DNA from: Takifugu bimaculatus
Lineage: Eukaryota > Chordata > Actinopteri > Tetraodontiformes > Tetraodontidae
Reading direction: 5' to 3'
Assembly: GCA_004026145.2 (NCBI GenBank)
Contig: CP034991.1
Location: 4,526,294 to 4,590,293, forward strand
DNA length: 64,000 nucleotides
The position numbers were made by a program, and so were the translations under genes. Shown here in pieces: positions 41,521 to 53,200 of this stretch. The notes beneath the pieces are model-generated. The model had not been told where the DNA came from and made no database searches. It saw only the letters and a program-made list of their open reading frames with translations. Numbering within the stretch: position 1 is the first letter of the stretch; the number at the start of each line of letters is the position of its first letter.

Positions 41521-44500
41521 GTAAGCCTGGTTCTTTGCTTCTATGTGTAGCAAGTTTTTTGTTTCCTTGCATGTGTTTTTGCTAAAACATTGTCCTGCCA
41601 TGATTTTGCAGATAATTACAGACAGGATGGCCAGGGGGGCAGTTCTGGGTACTCTGGTGCTGAGTCAAGGTACCCAGGGGCGGGGGACAGTAGGGGTCCC
41701 GGCAGAGACGGGTTTGATCGAGGTGGAATGATGCATCGTGTGCGTGGAGGCATGGGCCGTGGTATGGGGTAAGTGTCTTTCCTTAATACTTATTCACATA
41801 CTTTGAATCAACAGATACTCTGACCACAGGGAGACGGGGCCGAGATAAACGTAACACTTAAAGTAAAAGGCTCTTATTTAAATCTTGTCATGAACGGAAG
41901 TAACTAGCTACAAATGACATTGGCTGGGGGCCGTTTAAGTGATTTTGCCACTTGGTTCCCTGCCTTCCATTCTCAGCCCCGCCTCTCATTTGACCCAAGG
42001 TAAGGATGAGGTTGGTCTGTTTCATTTTGACCCGTCCATTAACGGTTAGGAACCCAATATCAAAGTTTAGGAGAGAGGTTTCTGCAGGGAATGTGCTAGG
42101 TTGACTGTGGAAGGGGCCACTATTCATTTTATACCAAAACAACTGGGCATTCCGAGGGAAGGTACCAACTAAGTCGGTTTCTCTAAATGGTTTATCAAGC
42201 TAGTTTGTGAAATCAGAAATCAAATGACTCGGTATTTTATCACAATCGTTCTCTTGTCCTCAACTAAAGTCGGTGCGTCCAGTAGACACCAAAACGTTAC
42301 ATCTTGTAGCTACGTGCAGTGCATTCTTTTCCATTCCAGCTGCACTGATGCATAAAGGTCTGGTTTAACACCTGGTTCTTTTGAGACTTAACCCTTTATC
42401 TGGAGGTGCATCCGCTTTTATTTTCTGGGTGATATGCTTTTGTTGTTGGTTTAAATCTACACTCATTCACACACAAACTATGAAATTAAATTATTAATCA
42501 GCGGCTTGAAATACACCAGTTATGTCAAGATAAATTTAATAATTTCTCAGTTTTTTCCAATATTTATGAAGCTTTTCCAAAATGTTAAATTGTGGTATCT
42601 GGATTTGTTTCTTCACGCCAAAGTTGGTGGGTTGTGCTGGTATGAATTTACCCAGTTTTTGTTTTCTTGCCATGTTATGGCAGCATTTTGTGTATAGACC
42701 TTAAATTAAGAGCCCTCCGTGATGTTGCTGCATGTCAACAAAATGATGACCCGAGGTTTAAGAGGATGCGAGTGAGGTGGTGCCGTGTGATTCCGTCAAA
42801 CTCTTAACGGCTTTTTGGGTGGAATACATTGAGGTAGAATGGATGGCATTGATTTTGTTTTGTCAATTAAACGATGGATGAGAAAACACAATCGATGTGA
42901 CCTCAAATTGATACCAATGCCAGCAGGATGCTTCCACCTTTGGATGGGCAGCAGTTGAAGCTACTTTTCCACTGCACAGTATCCGCTCATGTTGCTACAG
43001 CCTCTCGTCACTGGTCCCATTCCAGCAGGGCCCGGGCACTTGTCTGCTTCTTACCAAGCAAATGGGACAAACCAAAATTTAAGGAGGTCTCCGAAATGGA
43101 AAGTCGTCATTCACCACCTGAATACAACTGGTGGAAAGAAGGTATTTTCTTCCCTAACATTCTGGGGATGTTAAATAAGACCCAAAACTGAATGTAGTGG
43201 TTCAACCACAAGGCGTTTGTTTATAGATTGCACAGGTGAGGTTACTGAAAGGTGGATTTTATTTTTCCTATTTCCTCTTTTCTGAAATGTTGGCCTGGTG
43301 AGTTTTTCTACTTGTAACACTAAAAGATAAAGGTGTCTTCACATGGCTGAATATATTCTAATAAAGACAACAATGGCTTGCAGGCATGTAAAGGAACAAA
43401 TAAGCCAGGTGGAGTAGAGCAACTTGCAGTGGAAAAGGTGACGCTCGTGTCCTTTCATGCATTTGAAACTTTGAATGTCGGTCGGTCACATGTGAGTCAA
43501 AAGTTTACATTTAAAACAGCAATTCAAGCAAAAATGGGTCCAATTCCACCTAAACATGTGATGGTCTTCAGGTTTTTTTGAGTGTCGGAATGCTGAAAGA
43601 CAAGTTGAATAACTGCATGTTACTGCAGTTTGTCTACTCATCTTTATTCTTTCTTTTTATTGGGATCTTTTATGGCTTTCACAATGTTGAAACTTGAACT
43701 TGTGGTACCCTCATTGAAATGCCAAAAATGCTGTTGCTGCACCCAGAATAGTTGAAGATTCCTTCCTCCTAATATGGGTCCTATGCTGTCCTCTTTAACC
43801 AGAAATGGTTTCACCAAAAAGCAGAACATTTAGTGTCTGAAACAGGTTGTCACATTAGTCTAAAACTGCATTTCTGGTGTTGCGTATATTACACCGAAAG
43901 TCCTGCCTCCACGGCCATACAGTCACCGTTCGGCCTCCTAGTGTGCGTTTCCCTTTTTGCAGTTCATACATGACATGAAGGATTCAATCTAACGGACAAA
44001 TAATAGAGCCGAACAAGATAAAAGTATTCAGTATTTAATTTTAGGGTCATTCTAGTTTTGCATGGGTTTCTCTGGGGGGGTTATTGTTTAATATGTACAA
44101 TTGTTCTTGTGGTTTGGAATGCAAATGTTCTTTTGTCCATTTTTTAACATGCTTTGTCACGTTTATACCGCACAGGTAGCAGTGAGACCCATTTAAAATC
44201 ATCTATTCTCTTAAAAGTATGTGTACTCAGCACAGAGCCGCCAGCTTAAGCAGCAGGAGAGAGCTGTGGATGGTGTTTCTAAGCATGTTGGGTTTATTAA
44301 CTGGCCACATCTTTGTTTTAAGTTTAAGTAAATGTGGTAATGCTGTCTTTTTATTTTATTTTTTTGAGCATTCTCTCAACAGTATGTATTGTCAGTGTTT
44401 TGGTTATTTTGCTCTGTATGAGCGATCGATCATGTTAAATTTCAGATGCATTGTTTTTATACATTAACATTTTGGCTTTAACTTCAACTGGTGTATCATA

Positions 44501-47175
44501 ATGAGGGATGGGTCTGTATTCAGAGCTTTGACTGTTGCTATTTTAGCATTTAAGCAGCATTTCTGAGTACTTAAACTGCTTACGTGGTGGTCTTTACTTT
44601 AAAAATATCTAAAAATACACCTAAGGCACCAAACTTGCGTATTTAAACAACGTTTAAGGTGAATATTTATGATAAATGTTTGACTTTTAACTGGGGTTTT
44701 TGAAATAAACATCCCTAATTGAAATCAGGGCGTCGATGGTTAAATATCAGTGCATCTGAAATATTAATACCTGTGTATCTAATGTTGGGTTATTCTGTTT
44801 TTTGTTTTTGTTTTTTTCCCTAAAAGACTGAAAATGTTAGCACCTCATGTATTTGCACCACTGAAACTGTCACTAAGTTTTGCTCCAGTAGCCAAAATAT
44901 GGTTCAAAGCTAATACTCTTATCCCCTCAGACGATGTGCTTATAATTTTAGGGAGTTATAGTTTCTGTACAGATAGTTGGAATGTGTTCATTACTCCCTC
45001 AATCAAGCCACTTTGGTCGATCCAAGGAAGTGGCTGTTAAAGAGAAAATGGCCTTCATATCTCCATTTATTCTTCCATAGCAGCGCTGGAGACAGAGGTG
45101 GCTTCAGTAAGCCTGGTGGTAAGTTACGAGTATTACACTGGTTAGTCCTTTACAGCCTTAAACTTTAAGCAAATATCCTTCAATATTCATGTGTCGTACA
45201 TTCTGGTTTGGAAATATTACATTTAAGTCTAAAACAATATTGGGAATGGGTTCGGTTTTTCCCCCCTCCCCGATGCCTGAGACCATTTTTTTTCTTTGGG
45301 GTACTGGTTTAATTCAATCTCTTACGGTTTGAGGTTTTGTTTGTTTTAAAAAGGTAAATGACAAAGTTTTGTACGGCTGTGTGTTTCATTAACAAATGAA
45401 TACTGAGGATTTACAAACTGGTCTTAGAGGCTTTGACCTTATTTACCGGGTCTGAAATGGTCAGTTTTCTATTCAGCGTATTAATTGAAATTGTGGTGAA
45501 TAATAAGGTGCCATTTTCACCTTCTCAATATGGCTCAGTGTTTGAGGGAGCGTCTGGATTATCTTTTTAGTACTCCTCGGGTGTTGCCCCGGTTACACAC
45601 ACTGACTTTTCTCCCTTTGTTGTCTCTCCAATACCTCTCCGGCTCACAGGACCAATGGGTGCAGACGAGCGTGATATCGGTGAGTAGAGGCCTTGGCGCC
45701 GTTGGCACCACTGTATGAAACAGATTTAGAACAGATGCACCTGACACCTGGTTTCCATGTGATCGCAGGACGCCCTGAAGAGCAGGATGACTCTGAGAAC
45801 AGCACAATCTACATCACAGGGCTGACTGAGAAGGCCAAGGTGGAGGAGATGGCAGAATTCTTTAAACATGTTGGTCCAATCAGGGTGAGCAAACATCACT
45901 GAGGGGTTAAAGCAACACATCGGGGGGGGGGTCGAGGTGGGATTCTGACAATGCTCCCGGTGCGCCTAGATGAACCGCAGACTCGGCCTGCCTGCTATCA
46001 ACATCTACAAAGATGACGCCGGGAAGATCAAGGGATTCGCCACCCTGTCCTACGAGGAACCCATCTGTGCTAAAGCTGCCGTGGAGCATTTCGACGGTGT
46101 GTTAGACTTTAGTCGTTTCCTAAACTTGTCCAAAGTTAGATCTCTGCGTCGACTGGGCTTGTTTCTTGAGGACGTTTCCCCTTCTCTCTCTTCAGTTGAC
46201 GCAGAGATCTTTCTTTGGATAATTGTGACCTGGATGAATGAGAAGCTACACTGACAATTTCCTAAATTTGCTATGAATGAATCTGCGTTTATATGCAGGC
46301 AAGGAGTTCCAAGGCCAAAGGCTTAAGGTGTCGATGGCGCGCCGTCGGCCCATGATGGGTGGAATGAGGGGAGGCATGCCCATGAGAGATGGTATGATGG
46401 GTCGTGGAGGTAACTAAGCAACAGGCAGCTTCCATACATATGGAAACTACTGGGAACCAGTAATGGCTGAACAAGGTGTGTCGTTCAAGGAATGATGGGT
46501 CGTGGAGGTGACCGTGGCGGGTTCGGCCCTCGCGGTGGACCCCGCGGTATGGGCAGAGGTGGGCCTACGGGCGGCAACATGCAGCAGAGAGCCGGGGACT
46601 GGGAGTGTCCTAATCCGTATGTTTACATTTGTAGTGCAGTGTTGTCCTGGTTGAGCGTATTTATAGCTCATGTGTAATTGTTCTGTTTCCAGGGGTTGTG
46701 GCAACCAGAACTTTAGCTGGAGACTGGAATGCAACCAGTGCAAAGCACCTAAACCGGAGGGATTAGGAGGGGGTCCTCCGTTTCCGCCTGGAGGAGACCG
46801 AGGCAGAGGGGGAATGGGAATGCGCGGCGGCAGGGGTATGGATCGAGGTGGGCCAGCTGGAGCCGGTGGCCCGGGAGGTCCTGGGGGTTTCCGAGGCGGC
46901 TGGGGCGGTGACCGCGGTGGATTTAGAGGACGTGGGGGGATGGAAAGAGGAGGCTTCCGTGGCGCTGGACGGGGAGGACCCCCTATGGACCGAATGGGCA
47001 GCAGAGGTGGAAGAGGAATGGGCCCGCCCGGTGGAAAGATGGATATGAGGTGAAACATGATTGAGGATGTTCTGGTCCAAAAGTTTGAATGGGAAATGTA
47101 GGGGAGATGAGTAACGGTGTTCTTGTTGTTCCTTGTAGGGACCATCGCCAGGACCGCAGAGATCGACCCTACTGA
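39407..47175 (+). CDS. ewsr1: EWSR1, FET-family RNA-binding protein
   Basis: EWSR1 is a nuclear RNA/DNA-binding protein that links transcription and splicing. Coding exons: 39407-39422, 39869-39905, 40431-40482, 40690-40835, 40954-41149, 41264-41520, 41612-41768, 45081-45118, 45650-45679, 45769-45884, 45970-46096, 46299-46409, 46490-46616, 46693-47049, 47139-47175 (TGA). Domains: a Tyr/Gln/Ser prion-like region (about 1-234), an RGG segment, an RRM (about 317-400), RGG, a RanBP2-type zinc finger (about 461-490), RGG, and a C-terminal PY-NLS (RDRPY). The total is 600 residues once one surplus base in exon 4 is removed; without that the frame stops in exon 5. It matches EWSR1 better than FUS or TAF15 in its zinc-finger and C-terminal sequence and in its neighbours. 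Confidence 0.95.
40690..40835 (+). CDS. ewsr1: EWSR1 exon 4 with an apparent one-base insertion
   Basis: From 40690 the frame reads QNYGQQNYGSYAQPATPADG and continues to QYSSSY. From 40820 the sensible frame is GQQAS, which joins exon 5 as A-G-Y-P-A-A-Q. The two frames differ by one base, with a surplus base at about 40819 (context TCTTACTGGCC). As written, translation runs into a TGA in exon 5. Removing one base restores a total length divisible by three. Confidence 0.8.
41769..45080 (+). other. ewsr1: 3.3-kb EWSR1 intron 7
   Basis: The intron lies between the exon encoding GFDRGGM and the small exon encoding SAGDRGGFSKPGG. It is far longer than the other EWSR1 introns, which are mostly 76-530 bp. 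I saw no exon, snoRNA box pair or repeat family in it. Known background: in FET genes, introns at this position tend to be long and conserved (FUS introns 6-7 serve autoregulation), and human EWSR1 fusion breakpoints fall from intron 7 onward. Confidence 0.75.
45769..46409 (+). CDS. ewsr1: EWSR1 RRM exons
   Basis: Exons 45769-45884, 45970-46096 and 46299-46409. RNP2 is IYITGL and RNP1 is KGFATLSY, followed by AAVEHFDGKEFQGQRLKVSM. The long loop between the first helix and RNP1 (NRRLGLPAINIYKDDAGKIK) is the FET-type extended loop. As I recall human EWS, its RNP1 has Asp where this protein has Phe. The last exon ends in Met/Gly/Arg-rich sequence. Confidence 0.92.
46490..47175 (+). CDS. ewsr1: EWSR1 RGG2, RanBP2-type zinc finger, RGG3 and PY-NLS exons
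   Basis: Exon 46490-46616 encodes GDRGGFGPRGGPRG and the first half of the zinc finger (GDWECPNP). Exon 46693-47049 completes it (GCGNQNFSWRLECNQCKAPK), giving four zinc-binding cysteines, followed by about 90 residues of RGG repeats. The last exon, 47139-47175, encodes RDHRQDRRDRPY and TGA, the transportin-recognised PY-NLS. An 18-bp direct repeat spans the exon/intron edge at 46394-46411 and the start of exon 13 at 46492-46509. Confidence 0.93.
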
Positions 47176-47458
47176 ACTTCATGACTGTCCCTAGTGTGGA
47201 ATTTAATTTTTAAGATGAAAATTTTAATTTATAATTCCATATTTCGATGGTTACCAAACTGCTATCAGATATGCTATGCGGTTTCATTTAGCTTTTTCTT
47301 TTTTTTAGTGACGTGTTTATGCTTTATCTTGTACTGTGCAGATTATTTTTGTTTTGTTTTTTTACATCCAAAGTTAGGTTTGTAATGTAAAACATTTCCA
47401 CTTATTAACATCTTTATTTTCCCCCATAAATGACAATTGTATGGTTACAAATTTGGGA

Positions 47459-47464
47459 AATAAA
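47459..47464 (+). promoter_or_regulatory. ewsr1: EWSR1 polyadenylation signal (AATAAA)
   Basis: A canonical AATAAA 284 bases after the stop, followed by T/GT-rich sequence (gatttgatattgatcttt). The 3' UTR from 47176 is A/T-rich. Confidence 0.75.
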
Positions 47465-47489
47465 ATTTTACTGATTTGATATTGATCTT

Positions 47490-49516
47490 TGTGCTTTACT
47501 GCAATCATTATGCAAAATCTGGGAATTCTTGTGTAGAAATCCAGATGTTTTCACTTCATGCAGCTGTAGGTTGGTTGCTGCTGCTGTCGGCTGCCACTAG
47601 AGGGTGCTGTTAGAGCCGCCTGCGGGCTGCCCCCTGCTCTGAAAGCCGTATAGATGCATTCAAATCATACGTTCTCATTCTTTACCGTAAGTAATAAAGT
47701 CCTCACCCGAGACCAAACCCACTGACGAGGCCTGAGACATTTACCAAAGAATCTTGATGTCTCAACCTTTTTAAATGGACACTTTCCTTCAGGAAAATCC
47801 ATTTGATTACACAGATGTTAATCCTGGTACCTTTATCCAACATCTGGGAAACACATGGCTCTGGAAACCCGCCTAAATCCATTATTCTTCCGTAACACCT
47901 CTTCAGTTACCCCCTCATATCTCAATCTGCCTGCTTTTGTTAAAATAAGCACTTTTCCTGGGTGAATGTCTTGGTCTACACACAGCTGTGGGACTTGAGC
48001 ACATTCTGGGGAGCTCTTTGCTGTGGTCCAACCTCGCAATCCTGTTTTTGATGTCTGATCTAGTGAAAGGGCGACCAACAGCTGGCAGTTGTTGGTATAC
48101 ATTAAAGGAGTGTGGAAGCCTTTACTGACTGAAAAGCTGATTCATCCAGCCCAGAAAATGATCTCATCAACGCTCCTTCCCTCCCTCTCCTCTCTCTCTC
48201 TTTCCTCTCTTTCTCACCCACTTTTTTAAAGGAAAACAAGCCCACCTCCCCCTTCTTGGCAGCCTTGCTCTGCTTACATTCAAACATCAGATGACCACAC
48301 GAGCCTCTCCAATAGGACAGCGTGGGGCTTTTTTTAGGCTGTTTCAGGCTGCTTCTGCAGTCCCTGCACGCAGAATATCAGGACAATAATTGATCCCAAG
48401 TCTGACCCCTGATGTGTCCCCTGCATTGCACAAGTAAAGATAAGGTTGTCTCATCTTAAAAGAATCCCTGTCTCCACTTTAATGGCTGCTATCAGGGCCA
48501 TTGTTGCGCTGACCTGTTGTTACCAAGCTTGACTGGCAGCTTTCTGTCTGGTCTTTATGGTTTCCAGTGTGTTACTGGGGCCGTGACAGGCGCATCATCG
48601 CGCACACCAAGACTCATTGCAACACCAGCAACGTGTCTCGACAAGGCCATCAACGCTGAAGCCACCCGGCGATGAGCGTTTTAATGTTCGTGGGGGATTT
48701 CTTAGTTTTTGTCTCATGATGCTGACGTGCACGCGTTATCTCTTCGGGCACAATACTGAAGGCAGACAAAGGTCTCACTGTGGAGCGAAGTTCGTCTTTT
48801 ACAGTAGGTACGCTGTCTGATGGAGAATCCTCAAAAACTACAGTGGACAAACGGTTCAATGTCGCGGCCCAATCAGAAAAGAAAACTGTCATTTGAATTT
48901 CACTGTCGTGTTTTCACCAGTTTCTGGGATATAAAACACCCAAAAGGACAACGTGACGATCTAAATGAGTCGGTAAACATGGGGTTAAGTTCTCCTCCTC
49001 TCTGCCGAGCGTTGATCCTTCATAATGGGATGTGCCACCAAGTCGCTGAGCGCTGAGCAGGTCAACATATTCATGCGGGGAGGCGGGTCTTTCCTGCGGG
49101 GAGGCTGAGCTGCGGACGCGCTGCAGCTCCAGTCGTCGAGATCGCGTCGATGCGGAGCCGAGCTCGCGCACACAAATGGTGACACGTGAATTTTCCTGGG
49201 CGAGAGGACCCACGGCCCGCCGGTGGGATTAGCCGCGGTCTCCGTCCTCAGCCCCCCCGCAGCCACCACCACGACCCTGGGATGCGCCCTGCAGATGGAA
49301 CGGCTTTGCCAGAGACCACCGGAAAACGCGTCCGTGCGCCGCGACCTCTCCGCATCCTGATGCGCCTCTGACAACACAAAGCCCGGTTCCCCTGGATCGG
49401 AATGGGTGCGTCAACGCGGTTATGTCACCATATTCACGGGTGAGGCTTTGGAGCGCAGTCGCGCAATGAAACTATCGGGAATTATTAAGTAGACTTTATT
49501 GACAGATTTCGACAAT
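47490..49516. other. EWSR1-GAS2L1 intergenic region with likely GAS2L1 promoter and 5' UTR
   Basis: No coding sequence is supported. From about 49050 to 49450 the sequence becomes GC- and CpG-rich, as expected of a promoter or 5' UTR. A TATAAAA lies at 48930-48936. A possible 65-bp 5' UTR intron is suggested by CACGG/GTGAGG at 49439/49440 and tttattgacag at 49494-49504, just before the start codon. Confidence 0.5.
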
Positions 49517-50222
49517 ATGGCTGATCAGAGCAACATTCAGTCCGCCGCCTCTAAGAGTATCAGGCCCTTTAAATCCAGCGAAGAGTACCTGTATGCCATG
49601 AAGGAGGATCTGGCAGAATGGTTAAACACCCTGTACGACCTAGATATCACTGCGGACACCTTCATGGACGCGCTGGAGACGGGCTGTGCCCTCTGTCGGC
49701 ACGCCAACAACGTCAACCGCGCCGCGCAGGACTTCCAGCTGGAGTACCCGGAGGCTGCGCACGCCATGAAGGTGCCGTCCAAAGATGTTGTCTTTCAGTC
49801 GCGCAACGTCGTCTCCGGCTCGTTCCTGGCCCGAGACAACGTCTCCAATTTCATCAGCTGGTGCCGGCAGGAGCTCTGGATCAAGGACGTGCTCATGTTC
49901 GAGACCAACGACCTGGTGGAGCGATGCAACGAGAAGAATTTCGTGCTCTGCCTCCTCGAGGTAGCGCGACGCGGCTCCAAATTCGGCATGCTGGCCCCCA
50001 TGTTGATCCAGCTGGAGGAGGAGATCGAGGAGGAGATCCGGGACCAAGAGTGCCAGCGGATCGATACGGAGGTGCCGCCCGAGCAGAGCCCGCCCGAGCA
50101 GCAGGCGCTTCAGCGGGAAGGAGAGCAGGAAGCATGTGGAGGATGAGGGGGAACCTGACCCCGAGCCCTTCATCTGGCCACAGAAGAGGGTTCTGTGTGA
50201 CATGCGGAATTTGGACGAGCTG
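49517..50222 (+). CDS. gas2l1: GAS2L1 first coding exon: calponin-homology domain, with an apparent one-base insertion
   Basis: Starts MADQSNIQSAASKSIRPFKS, close to human GAS2L1. The CH domain includes MKEDLAEWLNTLYDLDI, ARDNVSNFISWCRQELWI and NEKNFVLCLLEVARRGSKFG, typical of the GAS2 family. In the raw frame a TGA closes at 50144-50146. One base over, the exon reads HVEDEGEPDPEPFIWPQKRV and on to CDMRNLDEL, which leads straight into the GAR domain. The shift fits one surplus G in the GGG at 50115-50117. The exon then ends in phase 0 at a GTGAG donor. Confidence 0.88.
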
Positions 50223-53200
50223 GTGAGTTGGAAGCAATAAAAACACCAATCATTATAAATCCTGCAGGCATACTCCAGAGCTGCATCACGTGTCTCCTGC
50301 TCACATTTTAATCATCAAATCATATGTGGAAAAACCCAACATGGTCTCTGCACCTCTGTCCTCCATCAGAGCTCAGCATTATGGAGTGTATTTTGTCTGG
50401 TGCTGCAGCAACTGAAGGTCTACTGTAGGAATGTGTTAACAAGGGAACCAGCTGAAATGTAGGAATATGATCGCCTGCAGCGGGGTTGCGTTCGTGGACC
50501 ACACTGTTAGATACCAGACCTCCCTCAGGTCTGTGTGTGTGTCCGATTCCACATTCTGGTTCAAAACATCAGGACGGTTTCAGGAAAACACCTTCCCCAT
50601 TCCTGTGGGACTCAAACCAACACCTGCGTGGAGCTGGCTGACCTTCGCTGCCGCCTGCTGCACGTTAGAGAGGCACATTCCTGGAATCGGCCCCGCTAAC
50701 GAGTCGTCAGCCTGACTGGCGCAACACATGTCTGGGCTGTGCGCTGGGGGGTTGCAGTGTTTTCCCGCTGACAGCGACAATGATGAGCGAGCGGCGTGGG
50801 GGAGGAGGGGAGGGAGACGGCGGACAGTCACGCTTTTCCACGGACGATTAAAGGTCCGTCTGCCTGCCCTGGCTCATAGGATCGAGGATTACAGAGGCCA
50901 CTTAAAGAGCACAGGGAAAAGAGGCTGCGCACGCGCTCGTCGTTCCCTTTCCCGTCTGTCGCCCTCACGCATCAGGTAGCCAGACAGACAGACAGACAGG
51001 TCTGACCTGCTCTCCCCTGCTCCTCCACCCTCTCCAACAACACGGATGTTTGCACAGGAGCCTGTTCAGACGCCTAAACTCAACATGAGACACACTCACA
51101 GAATCATGTTTGTACCGAAGAAAGTCAACCTCATCTTGCAGGGGCCATGGATATGTGGCAGAGAGTGTGTGTGTGTGTGCGTGCCTGTGTGTGTGTGTGT
51201 GCGTGCAGCTGCGGCGGTCGCCCTCAGTCATGCAGATGTGACTTTCCACCAAGATGGACTTTCACACCTGATGACCTCTAATGGAAGTTAGCTTAATTAA
51301 AAACTGGACTAAAGTGCCCGTGAACCACCTCGGTGTGCGTCTAGTAACAAACACTCTCAGTTTAGATCAGCTGCTGATGAATCACCAGGATGTTGTTATC
51401 ACCACCATCGGTGCTTGAATGGATGGATGCAAGTCTAATGACAACTAGCTTACAGGTCATTGTTCTCATGAAAGCTCCGCAAACAGGACTGATGTTAAAA
51501 CGGCCACTCATTCGCTTGTAAAATTAAAAAAAAATACATTGGTCCACTTGCACCATGAGTGGCCGGCGCCTCATCTACTTCATCATCCTCTGAGTCACTT
51601 ATAAAATGTACCCGTTTCCGTCCTCGGCTGGTTTGTGTTCACGTGTCCCCCTCAGCGTTATACAATAATCATGCTGCAAAGAAACCCGCTCAGCTCCAGA
51701 TAAAAGCACCCGCGCGGCCTCATTGTGATTAGGCCTTGGGCGTCATTTAAAGGCAAACCTGGGTGAGAACCAAGATGACTCCCACTGACCCTTTCGTGCA
51801 CACTCTTCCATATGCTCGCCACGTGCACAGGCATCGCTCTCTTCTTCTTCGTGCCGTTCTAAACTGGTTCATGTCTCCTCTCACTCCGGACTCCGTCTGT
51901 AGTTCATATACAAGTCCTCCCATCCCCCACCCCAGTCACCCCCCTCTAGACACGATAAAGCTGAGAGCAGCGTCGTTTGTCTTACCGGTGGCATAGAAGC
52001 GCAATATGTTACGTGCACGCTTCACAGTCAGGTAATCAAAGGCTGACCTCGGGTCTCTTGAATGGAGACGTCAGCGGAGCAAAAGAAGAAGGTCAGCGCG
52101 GAGAATCCCGCCTACGCAGGCCGTCTGCTCTATTAAACCGATGGTTCTGTTGGTGCATTCAGGGAGTAAACAAAGGGAAGGAGACGCAGGGTGCTGTGCC
52201 CAGAGTGACTTTACTGTACACTCTGTTAGACCTGACTGGAGTAGATGCTGCTCTGGGATGGCGAGCTACAGTGGAGAGTGAGCTAGAGTGTAAAAAGTAG
52301 GTCAGCGCGCTGGATCGCAGTCATGCACACTTCGCTGGGAGAGCGAGGCATCCTTCAGCGTGTTTCCCCCTCTTCTATCACACTTTTCTGCGTCTAGACT
52401 TGAATATTGTAACTTTTTTCAAAACCGCCAGATTTCGCAGATATGGCAACAGATGGCGTCTCAGTCGGGTTTGTGAAAACAATTTAAATATTGTCGGATT
52501 TATTTGCCATCCTGCCTCAGCTGATCTTTTGCATGATCTGCTTTTAACTGAGTTTCCTTCAGTATCAACCTGCTGATGATCGTAGCATCACGCTCTTCGC
52601 CATCCACAACATTTGAACCGTCTCTGTAGTAGATTATTACGGCGCCGTCTCATGAATTAGACGACTGTTCACCCTGCAGCATTTGACTCCCATTCAATTA
52701 ATTTCCTCCGGCGCCAGCAGCGGCCAGTTTGTCATGTGGTCCGATGAAAAGATTAATTGATTTTCAGCGAATGGTTGCGTTAAAATAGCGGATGTTTGTG
52801 TGCCTCGGGGCATGTGTGATTTTCTGCTTTGCACCATAACGAAAGCATGCAGCACACATTCAAAACCACTTCTATCTTGTTTTTGAGTATCACCTCTCAG
52901 GTCTGTATACTAAACATGGGCTCCTTGGCAGCTTAGTTTAGTGTCACTTTGGAAATGACTAAAGTATTGAATATTTGCCCACTAGCACTTTGAAAAGGGA
53001 CTAGAAACACACCAGCGCAATCTATTAGCACTTACATGTAGCTTCCCTAGTTGTTAGATTTGTAGTTTTGTATAATTCACTGCTGTTTTGTTGCACTCTC
53101 CAAATTAGCGACAGATACATTAATGGCTGGATGATGAAGGGGAATGATTGTTACATGTCCCCACACGCTACATCATTATTCCTCTTTGTGCAGACTAACC

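Noticed and set aside
42744..42830. ATGATGA in EWSR1 intron 7 as a snoRNA C box
   Set aside because: No CTGA D box or terminal pairing at a suitable distance.
46447..47145. 232-codon minus-strand open frame rich in proline
   Set aside because: It is the antisense shadow of the GC-rich RGG exons of EWSR1; the plus strand carries the conserved zinc finger and RGG repeats.
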